A stretch of 64,000 nucleotides of DNA, from contig CM053326.1 in the NCBI GenBank assembly GCA_028583605.1, positions 7,882,587-7,946,586 of the forward strand, written 5' to 3'. Within the stretch, counting starts at the first letter, position 1. Each line of letters opens with the position of its first letter. Both the position numbers and the translations under genes were made by a program. Of the stretch, positions 36,235 to 47,800 are shown one piece after another. Source of the DNA: Dastarcus helophoroides (taxonomy: Eukaryota > Arthropoda > Insecta > Coleoptera > Bothrideridae). The notes beneath the pieces were generated by a model. The model ran no database searches. It was not told where the DNA came from and worked only from the letters and a program-made list of their open reading frames with translations.

Positions 36235-37685
36235 AAACTTCGCTAATGTAGAATTTGATAGGTTTCCGCCAAGAAAAAACTAGGATACGGTAACATTAGT
36301 AGATATTAGAGATTAATTGGGGTCGTGATCGAGAGAGCTGAAGTAATCAGTACTCGTCAATTGTTCTGTAGTTCTGCTATATGTTAGAAATGTGATGGTG
36401 CGATATGAACACCCCTTCACGAGCAGTCTCATGTAGAGAATTTTTCAGGATAATTGCGAAGTTGTATGATATAACTTACTCGTTATTGCTCCCTAAACTG
36501 AAAAGACAACCCCACCTTTGCTACTTCAGTTAGGTTTAAGTGTATTTTCCAGACTTGTAAAAATGTCATGATGCCATAAAGAAGTTTTAATATAGTAACG
36601 GTAATAGTTTATATTTTTGGCTTACCTTTGTATTGGAAGTATTGTGAAAGGAGTACACTCTTTGAACTCAACTCTGTTTAGATTTTATTTAGCTAGGAAT
36701 AATTATTTTTTTAAATTGTTTGCTTTCTCAATAGCCTTAGTAATATTTATTTTGGTTGTATCGTACTTGATCTGAGAGTTTACAATTTTTTTTTTGTAAG
36801 TATCGAATGGTCATTTTAGTCATAAATTAAGAACTTTTGAAGTGATATCTTCAAATTTAATTAACCCTACGGAGATTTTATTTAATTTATTTTTGTGTTT
36901 GTTATTTTACCTTGTTTCGCTGCTACTGAGCAAGTTAGAGAAGCAGTTTACCATTGGGATCAAAAACCCAGCCTGCAACATACGTTTTATTCTTGCTGAC
37001 CGATGATGGTAGAGAATTTTCAACGTGTTCAAGTGACACTTAGAATTAATTATTAACATTTCATACATCTTGTCAATAATCTCAAAAATATACATTATTT
37101 TTTAATAAAATGAAATCATTTGGAGAATCGTAGAGCATGTCCAAATACGTACACACATTTCAACAGAAGGAACTACATATCACTTTTCATTGACAATTTA
37201 AAAGCTACTGATACTCGTGGTTTGTTATTTCTTTGCATTTTGTGAAGAGTTATCCGATTCAAATTCTTTACATATTGCATCTTGCATTTCCAGAACTGAC
37301 ACAAAAAATTCAATCATTATAACGTAGCTATACATGGCTGGATCTTACTTTTTGAGTTAGTGACCTACAGGGGAAAATCGTTTTTTTGCTGAAGCACAGG
37401 ATTCAATAAGTCTTTGCTTCAAAATCAAAACAAACCGAAAATTAATTGTCCTGAAAGATTCGCTACATAAGAATGTTCACAAAGGGGTGTTTACATCTCG
37501 TCATTGTACTTCTAACATGTAGCAAAACTAGACAACAATCAACGAGTACTGACCATTACAGCGCTCCCGATTACGAACCCAATTGTTCCCTTGATGCCTT
37601 TCTACTAATGTAACCTACTGATGTTACCTTATGCTAGATTTTCTCGTCAGAAATCCATCAAATTTTATATTAGCAAAGTTTGTCG
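36235..37685. repeat. 1.45-kb foldback element
   Basis: Left arm about 36235-36470 and right arm about 37445-37685 are reverse complements at roughly 75 percent. Landmarks are CTTCGCTAATGTAGAATTTG, GGTAACATTAGTAG, CAGTACTCGTCAATTGTT, GCTATATGTTAGAA and GAACACCCCTT, with complements in reverse order on the right. The centre is non-coding. Confidence 0.65.
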
Positions 37686-38701
37686 ATGAAATATAAATAA
37701 CTGGCATAAAAATACTCAAACTACTACAAAATGGTAGGTGAAAATATATGTAGGTTGTAAATTTTGAACAAAGTAGAAATATTTAATGAAATAAGGAAAA
37801 TCATATGTCTTAATAGACATGTGTTGTCTACAAAGGTTTAATGTTTAAATAAAGCCAGGCTTTCTGTAGTTCAATATTTTTGGATTGCAAGAAGGGACAA
37901 AGTTTTGCAATTTTATTAAAGGTGACCTAAGTCAATCATTTTTTATTATGAACCATTAGGATTATTTAGAATGAACTAGACAAACTTTCTAGATTAAACG
38001 CAAGAGAAATAATAATATTCTGAAATTACAAAAAAATCAGATAAAAAGAATTTAAACCGTATATCCCTGCAGCGCCTTTCTGAACGCTGTCACTTCCTCT
38101 TCCAGTTGTTTTCGCTTTTAATCTACCAAATATTGTTTACGGACTTCAGAATCTGTTGCTCGCTGGTTGAGGCAACACGTGCCAGGACGTGATCTATCCT
38201 TCTACGTGTGAGTCGATCCCAGTCAGGGGCAAATTTCCAGCAAATTGTTTGATTTATTGCAGTTTCAGTTGTTTCCAGGAAGTGTATGTCTTCGAGGATA
38301 TGGGACACAAATCATTTCGATAGATATATATCACAAACTTTACCAAGAATACTTAGTGTATTACGATGTGTAGACATTATGTCTGCGAGAGGGTGCCAAC
38401 TGCAAACAACGTGCGACATTGGCATCCCTTAAATCAAATTATATATGAATCTTTAAAGTTTTAAAGGAAGAAACAAATCATTGTATACGAGAAGTGTCTA
38501 ACTGAAACTGGAAGAAGTTTGAGAGACTTCCATCGTTTAGGGTGAAAAATCATTACACAATTAGGCTCGAGTTAATGTTTTATAATAAGTTGCATTACTA
38601 ACATAGCTAACATAAAAACGAAATAAATTACTAATGATTAACTTAATTAATTTGAGCTAAAAATAAATTACTAATTTTTAATATTAGAATAAATATCTTA
38701 A
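37686..38701. other. Spacer downstream of the P450 gene
   Basis: No supported gene. The 3' UTR and polyadenylation site of the P450 probably lie in the right part of this stretch. Confidence 0.4.
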
Positions 38702-38859
38702 TCATTTTCTGCGATTTATTTTAACAGGCATCCCATTTTTGGAAGAAATAACTGCACTAAAGCCCATCTCAGTCTTAGAGCCGGGTACCGCTTCCAAAAT
38801 AAAGTGCTGACAGATTTTGGCTATGATAACTTGCATCTCTAGCTTTCCAAATCTGTTAC
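38702..38859 (-). CDS. P450 last exon
   Basis: After TTATAG the frame GT-AAC-AGA completes Gly and reads NRFGKLEMQVIIAKICQHF through to GMPVKINRRK and TGA (38704-38702), the normal CYP4 C-terminus. Confidence 0.93.
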
Positions 38860-41800
38860 CTATAACAAAGCGACTAATTTAACGTTTGAACAAAATAAAA
38901 CTATGTGTTCTATTTACTACATCAATCACTTTTCTAACTATTGATAGAAAGTTATTGTTTTATTATATTTGTATTACAGAACTTGTCCCCCTATTTGTAT
39001 AACAACAACAAAAAAATGATAAATGTTGGATTCTTTTGTGCATCTAATCTTTCTGGAGACACCTCGGGCGTTCTAACAGTGGATATAATTGAATTGGTTA
39101 TTTCGAAAAGGCCACAATCCCAGAATGTACTTTATAGGTGAACATAAATCGTTTCTATTTAGTATCAAAGGGGTTATCTCTGAACTGTCTCTCTATATTT
39201 GTTTTTTTCAGTACTGTAGTTGTTTTGGAAAATAGATAATTTAAGGAAAAAAATATTTTTTTGTAGAATAAATATTTTTTTAAATTTAATTCTTAAAATG
39301 TTCCTTTACCTCGGGATTTTCTGTAACTGGATGCTTCGTACAGATATAATTGTATTGCCATGAGATGTAATATGTGTCGATATTTGGTCATTTTTCTTTT
39401 GGAACTTATCTTTTCTTTGTTGTCGAGCTAATGTTAGATATCCTTACATGTATTTTTAGCTTCTTACCTATGCAATTTCGCTTGCCCGCGCTGAATGGTA
39501 AAAACGAGAACAAGTTCGAGTCATCTACTTCAGCTTCAAATCTGGCCGGATTAAATTTTTCAGGATCTACGTGAATGTCAGGACATCGTTGCATACCATA
39601 AAAATAAAGCATAATGGTTGTATCCTTTGGAATGAAGAAATCTCCTAAAATGTGACTTGGTTTAGCTGAATATATATGAAGAAAAAAATATGTTAAAATT
39701 TAAATCTAGGGCATAGTTTTTAAAACCAGGTATAATATTATTCACAATTCTGTTTTTATAACAGTTCCTTATAATTAGGATTAGCGAAGAACTTCGGATT
39801 ACCGTAATATAAGTAGTTAAATACATAATGCTTATATATGATAAAATTAAATAAGAATGATTATAAATTTTGAAGGTTCTTCATTGATTTGTTTATTTCT
39901 AGCGATGTTTCACAGATGGCATCACATGCAAAATAAAACTCGTCACAGAAATATTTCCTTTTTTGTAATCATGGCCTCAGTCGAGCCATAGATTGCACAG
40001 TGCTCGTTTCATTTATTGTTCTGACTCTGATTTTATTAATTGACTTATTTGAATCCCAAGTCTAACATATGAAGAATATAAGATAGTACGAAATCTAGTA
40101 AATGAACAAATACAAGCAATAAAGCGAAGCTACTAGAAATAAGAACTCTGTGTAAAAACAACATATTTCCAAACAGACAGTGAATTCTATCAGCAAGAAT
40201 TTGGTATGGCAATGGGTTCACCGTTATCACCATTTATGGCTAATATATTTATGGAAGAACTGGAGAAAGTCATACTGAACTATAGTCAAAGACCATTTGT
40301 CTGGTGGAGATATGTAGATGATGTATTTGCCATCTGGCCTCATTCAATAGATACTATAAATCCATTTTTAAACTTCATAAACGAACAAGAGCAAACGATA
40401 AAATTTACATTGGAAATTGAATTAAATAATAAACTACCCTTCCTCGATGTGTTAATTGAGAGGGGCCAAAATGGGATATGCACATCTGTTTATAGGAAAC
40501 CAACAAACACAAATAGATACCTAAATTACACATCAAATCATAGTAAAAATATAAAAATAGGTGTAATAACTTCTTTAATAGACAGAGCTAAAAATATCAG
40601 CACGAGTTCTGAAATATATAATAAAGAAAAAATTAATATTACATCAGTATTACAAAAAAATGGGTATCAAAAAGATTTTGTGGAAAAAGTTATAAACAGA
40701 AGAGAAACAGAATCACACAATCATAATCATGGCATCATAAACACATCACCCATTCAAGATAAAAAAACCTTGATTATTCCATACATACCTGGCCTCTCGG
40801 ATAAAATCAAACGAATAGGCCAAAAGTTCAATATACGTACAGCATTCAAAACCAAAAATACTCTAAGATCATTACTAGTAAATACAAAACCAAAAAATGA
40901 AACACAACATACTAAAAATTGTATTTATAAAATAACTTGCGAATGCAACAAAATTTACATAGGTGAAACATCCAGACCTATGTGGATTCGTATTAACGAA
41001 CATAAGAATTACCTAAGTAAGGGAGATTTTTCAAAATCGAAAATTTGCGAACACTCTTTTCAATACGATCACAGAGTTCGGTGGACGGAATCCTGCATTA
41101 TTGGCAAAGAGACACATTATAAAAAAAGAAAAATTAAAGAAGCAGCTTTAATTTTACTAAATGGAGATAACTGTGTCGCAAATTGTTCTATTGATATTAA
41201 CGGTATGTGGCTGCCATTATTAAAACGAGAAAAACAACTAGGTCGCCTTAGAATCACCTAGGGAATAACTTAATAAACTGTCAGAATTTCTTTCTGACAG
41301 CTTACAAAAAATTTTGTAAAGGAATATATTTGAATTAGTTTTCTGACGACGGGCAGAGAATAACACTGCCCGAAACGTTAAAATTTTGAATAATCTTGTT
41401 GTTATTTATTTTTTACGTCGTTTGAATTTTAATATAGTTTTAAGTGTTTTTCAGTGTTGAGTCCCAAACAGCGATTGACAAACCAAGATCCAACGCAATC
41501 GCTGTTTGCGGCAATCTAAAACAGATTGCCATTCCTTAATAGAAGGTACTGAAATTTAGGATTGTGAAAGGAGTGACCGGCGAAGAAAAAGCCAATAAAC
41601 TGAATAAAAAAACAGTTAATAAGTTTATAATAGTCGTTATTTATTGCACTGAATTTTTTTATTGCAAATAAATGGCCTTTTGTTAATGAAATAAATAGCT
41701 ATTATATATATTTGGATTCTGTAAAACTAGCAGAATTCAAATATGTAAAAATATATAGAGTGTTCCATAAGAAAAACCAAACTTAATATTGAGTCACCCT

Positions 41801-44800
41801 GTAAACATACACCAAAATATCTTTTTAACAGAGAATTTAAAAAACACTCTGTAGAGCTGAATTTTAAAATGTTCTCAAATGTCAAGTTTAGAGAAAATAA
41901 AGGGGGGGTCCATTTAATAAGACTAACCCTGTACAGTCCTGCTTTACTTGTGAAATGAAAAATAGATTTACTGTGTTATATTGTCCTTAAACTGGACAAG
42001 ACAGAACAAGACTACATAACACAATGAATTCTTGCACACTCACTATTCTCGACTATACCTACTTACAACCTAAGGGTCAAGGGGGGTATGGTTACCCTCT
42101 CCATAACGACCAACATGTTACCTTGGTCATCTAATTGTGGTGCTATTGTCCTTGGGAAAACCTAACAGTACCTTAACGCAATATCTGATAATTTTTGATA
42201 TCGTAAAAGCAAATTAGGTTAGACACTTATTTTAAAATAGAATTATTTTATAATTTTTCATACTTATATGTTAACATTTATAGATTATCGTTGCTGAAAA
42301 TTATTACATTTTGAAACCATTACGAGGTTCTAATGCACAGATCCATAGGCTTATTAGATTTAGAATTTGGTATCTAGAGGCCGATCTTATTAGATCTCGT
42401 CAGTCTGAAATAATTAATATATATCCGGTAAATGCACCACTGTCAGCGATTGTAGTACTTACTTGCAATTTACACAAGTATAGTAATGCCTATAAAACGC
42501 CATCTATCGGGGCACAGATCTGTATAAAGTAGACCGAGAACACAAGAGAATCTAGGGACTTAAAAGTGATCCCACAAACAATACCACATTGAAACAGCTG
42601 CATTAGGTATTTTTAAATCTTAGAGTTATTTTGCTACATTTTGGTTGGTATGATTCTGGTTAACCGTTTCGTAGGTTCTTACGTTATAATGATTACGCGA
42701 CATACTATTCTAAGGCAAAATTGCTTGGCTTGTCAATGCTCGATTGTCATCATGGCTGTCATAAGACATTTAAATAAATCATGTCCATTAATTTGAACCA
42801 AAAGAAATAAGTTCTACATCAGCATTTATTCAATTTTTAAAGATTTTTATTGGTTTTTGTTCCCTTCATATTCTTTTGTTTACGAATTTCTTGAAGCAAA
42901 TAAACTTATTTGATAGTTTCTCTTTATTTCATGTTATTTTGTGTTACTTTATCATATGATATGAAATATATCTGTGCACACTGTAGTTACGTTAATATTG
43001 TGTAGATTATTAATGAAAAGAAGAAGGTTATTCTGTAATAAATAAAATTCTGTAATAAATAGCAATAATTATTTTTATTCAAATTTTACTGCATTAATAA
43101 ATATTTTTAATGTTTTTTGCTAATGCGAAACTATCAGGTAAGATAAGAAGACCTTTAGGATGAATGGGTTTAAAAATATTTTGACACAGACTTTTTTGCA
43201 CTTCAAGCCTTTAATTGACAAGAATGTAATGCATTTTATTTTAAATGCATAGCACGATATCCAGTATTAATTTACAAAATGACAAATTTCTTTCTGCTTA
43301 CCATTTATTAACATTACACAAATTTCGTTGCGTTCAACAAATTTTAATTCTTTGCCATTATTGATTAAATTTAGGCCATTATATCTATACTCTCTTTTTC
43401 GTTAATTCAAATTAGCTAATATATTGTTACTGCAAACATACACACAAACAACTGGTCAAAAATAACAACCGGTAGGTAAATGAAATGCGTATCAAAGACA
43501 AAATTAAAAATGAGTATAAGAAAAAATAAGTAAGATTGTGTGCGGTTGTCAAAGTTGTCTTTAAATTAGACGGAGATGGCCAACTTCCAATACAAATAAC
43601 CGCGCTCCGAGCTCGGTACCCAGTTTGCCAGACCAAACTTATACCAAAAGTTATTTTGACGTCATCGTTTTTGTTGCCGGAATTGGTTGGTATATTTGAC
43701 CAAAGGAGGATAACAAAACGTAACGAAATGGTCTTTAACGTTAGGTGCAATTCGGTAAGAGTTTTCTAAATCGCAAATTATTAATAAAGTAAGGTTATCT
43801 TTGGTTAGATTTTAGACAGCAAACCAATTTTGATAATTTAAGAACGGCACGTGGCGTCACTTACCAAGGTATAAATAATGAATTTAGAATCTAAGGAAAT
43901 TTTCTAGAAAGATCTGATAAGGGAAAGCAGCCGCAATAATGAAGCAAACGGGAGATAAGCGTTCCAGAAAGTTCCATAAATGATAAGTCTTATCTGCTGA
44001 AAACTTCTAGAACCCAAACCAGAGATCTATATAAAGGAGGTCCGGTTGGCTTTCCCTTAGTTAGTCAGGTAGTCAGTTAGTAATTTGGTTGTTAGAAGCC
44101 AGTGTTAGTGAATTGCAAAGTGTTCCGAGTTCAGTTGAGAAATAAAGTGGTTATAATTGAAGGCGTATTTAATAATTTCGAACCGATAACGCGCAACAAT
44201 ATGAAAATTAACAATTAATGTTACTAAAAACCCCGACACTTTTAGAAATAAAAATAACTAGATAACTTGACAAATCCTCCAATATGGCAGAGTTTAGGAA
44301 TGTTTTCATAAGCGTTGCAAACGCAGTCTATAAATACATTTCTGTTTCGGTAGAAAATAAGCTTTTACAACGACCAACTTGCAAATAAAATACGACTTAG
44401 ACTACACAAAGTGCAGCCCTCTACATACCAATCCTCTTTCAAAATTATTGATATATGACTGAAATACCCTGCACAAACTAATAGAATTGTGATAAATATG
44501 TTTTATATTTCCTTACCCAAAAAACAGTCTTCCAAAGCACGTCGTTCTACATATGGTACAGCTGGATATAATCTAAGACCTTCTTTCACAACATTATTAA
44601 GGTAGACCATTTCTTTTAATGTTTCTCTGTCTATATAACCTTCGCCCTTTACATTGTCCTGAATTTCTTTATATAGATGATCTTGAATTTTAGGATGTTT
44701 GGCTAGTTCCACCAAAGTGAACCCCAAGGAAGCTGTTACGGTATCGTGTCCCTAAGATACCTAAGTATTAGTTTATTAAGCTTTAAGCGTTAGTTTTTTT

Positions 44801-47800
44801 TTATAAATACTAAATTACAGTTTGACATTTATTCAGAAACTTTTAGTTTACTCGATTCTTAATAGGTATTTCTGTCAATTTTTTCTTTACTTTTTGGTTT
44901 AATTTAGGCATTGTTTTTGTTTAACATTATATATTGACAAAAATGGACATAAGGTCTTTGTTATTGAAAATGAGCTTAAATACATTTTGTTGGGGAATTT
45001 CTATGGACTACTTACTGCTAAAGCAAATGTATCAATTTCTTCTATAATACCATCATCGTCAAGCCCACTAGTTAGCAACAGATCCAGTAAATTTTCAGGA
45101 ACCAATTCTTCACCTTTTGCCTGTTTCTCCAATAAAATCGCTCGCCTGCTCTCAATGATGTTAGTATTAAAACTTTTGATTACCTTCAATGACTTCCTAT
45201 ATTTAGTATATCTTGGAGAAAATTGAAAAAGAAAGTCGTTCTTTTCCCAAAATGAGAAACTCCTGGCCAGTATCACAGACAAAACATGCTTGATAGCGTG
45301 TGCGTATTCCTTGTTGTAACCACTTTGGATATTGAGCTTAACTCCCATTGCAGCCTCTAAAATTAAGCAATTACAACAGTATATCATATAATTACTTTAA
45401 AGTACTTTGAATTTTTCTAACATTGTTGTGAGGAATTATTAAAAAAAATAGATACAAAACAGTTTTAAAAACTGCTTCTTTATGTTTATGTTGTATGCAC
45501 GTGGTCCGTCTTTTCGATGTACAGAAAAAAAAACTTTGTGTCGAAAGAGAAGAATCATTAAAGATAATAAAGGTACCAAAATCAACGCTAATATTTAGGA
45601 ATGGAAATTTCCGTACTTAATTTTTTTTGGGGGAAAACACAATATATAAATTTTAAAGATAAAATTATTTTCATTTCTTCATCGATTTGGTTTTTAATAA
45701 ATATATAACACAAGAAAGTACTAAAATTACCCCAACATGTTTAAGTGATTCAAATGTGTAACTTCCCCTAAATACTTAGTTACATCCAGAGTAAAAAAAA
45801 AGTAAAATTGGAAACCGGAGGAGTTTTATTATGATATTATTATGTTGTTTTCATCCTAAAATAAGTTGCGGTAAAGTTTTCACATGAAAAACTTTAATTA
45901 TGGCAGAAGTTGCCGTCGAACTAAAATTTGTGCTTTCACTTTGAATTGGTTATTTTTGGTGCCGTGTATTACTGAATAATTAAAGACTCCTTCAAAGTTC
46001 AAAGTCTCACTCATGACGGAGTACTTGCCAAGACGTGAGCAGAAAGTTGTAGATTAGTTAAGAGATTAAGTATAATAACACTTCACGAGAGCTTCTAACT
46101 CCGAGATATGTTGAACTTGATTTTATATTAATCTTAACTTGAAAAGTCTGAAACTAATCTTATAATACGAGTATGTATTAATATTCGACTCAGGTCTTTT
46201 TACTTTTACACTTAATAATAACTACTACCGCGTAAATTACACTAAGGGTTTATTTGTGGCATAAATATTAAATAGTTTCCAGTATTACGTTTCACTGAAC
46301 TAAAAAAATAATGTAAAAATGATCGGATAATTCAATTATCACTTCGTTTATGAACACACTATGGTCGTTTGTCTAAGTCCAAAGAAGGTTTCATCCCTTT
46401 ACCACATCGGCAATCAAATAAATAATTACGCATCTTTTGCTAATCTTTTTAGATTAGTACGCTTGAAAATGCCAGTTCTGCTGGCGAAATACGTATCGCG
46501 TAATTATTTATTTAATTGCCGATGTGGTAAAGGGGTGAATCTTCTTTGAACTTAATCACAAGCCACAGTGTTTAGTTCAGTGCTTTAGTCGTCTGTATAG
46601 GTAAACTTTAAGTGTGGGAATATTTTTGAATTAGAATATCTGACAACTTAGACAAAATTGATAACACAATATAATTACATGCAAAACAAATAACAGAAAT
46701 AATGATAATAATAATAATAATAATAAATATGTTTAAACATAATAAGTTAATATTCTGCAGTTATCTAAATTTATTTACGTTAAATCTTGACAAGTATTTA
46801 AAAGCCATTTTTCTTTAGAAGCGATATTATGTTGAAAAAATCGCAGTACTGTTAGATTATAACCACTTAATACCCCCATGACTTATTGCTCTTTTATATT
46901 ATAATCGTATTGTAAACCACGACGCGTTGGTCCTGATTTACTGCAGTCTCATGAAATGCGAAAAGACACGACTTTTCTCCATAATAAATACATATATCTT
47001 AAGTCTTGACCAAATCAATTATATAGTTTTTTGGATAGAGCAGATATTTCATTACACGAAAGTTGCGACCAACTCCAAATTTTGCCAGTGCCACTTAAAA
47101 ACGCCTGTTAGTTTCTGACTTAACAAAGAAATTTTTAAACTTTGAAAACTTTTAAAAAAAGTCTGAGAGTTCTGGATATTTCAAAAATAGTCATTGAAAC
47201 TTGTGAATAGGGAATAGGTATGTTTTCAAATATTTTTGTCAAATTAACAAAGTATTGATTGTAATTTGTTATCGCCTTTAACCGCACGAATATTTTCAAC
47301 TAAATTAATATCAAGGTTGGAGACCGTAATAAACAGAACAAAAAAGTAAAGATTGAATCTGAAAAAATTACCGTAATTGATTATGTTGATTAATTTTAAA
47401 AATTAATTATGACATCTTTAATGTTATGCTTTTTGTTATGCATATTTGCAGAAAATAAATTCCGAGGTTGTGATGATTTGTTCTTTTGACCTTTACTATT
47501 ACATCTAAAGTTATTTTTACAATGAAAAACTGAAGAAAAAGAAAAAGTCCAAAATATACATATGCATATAATTTCTACTTCTTACCATATATAAAAAGTT
47601 TACCTAAATCACTTTTTTCACCTTTTTGATAAATGGGATTGCATATGTAATAAATTTAATCCATGATTATGTTAATATTTTAATTTTATTTATCAAAACA
47701 ATTTTTGAGAACGAGACTAAAAAATAAAAATAGGTGGGCGCATAGTAATGCGTTACTTACTTATGAATTCTAGTTTTTTTGTTAATCAGGTAATAACAAA

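Larger units (their letters stand above)
39666..44516 (-). other. 4.85-kb P450 intron hosting transposons
   Basis: Bounded by GTAAGG and ATTCAG splice sites of the P450. It holds an antisense PLE (40158-41400), a hammerhead relic (about 42330-42420) and a solo LTR (about 43880-44198). Confidence 0.85.

Noticed and set aside
38123..38308. 61-codon ORF on - (CWKFAPDWDRLTRRRIDHV)
   Set aside because: Somewhat protein-like composition but no recognised domain, neighbouring exon or homology that I can name.
43427..43769. Overlapping ORFs on both strands
   Set aside because: No recognisable motif; they lie inside the P450 intron next to the LTR.
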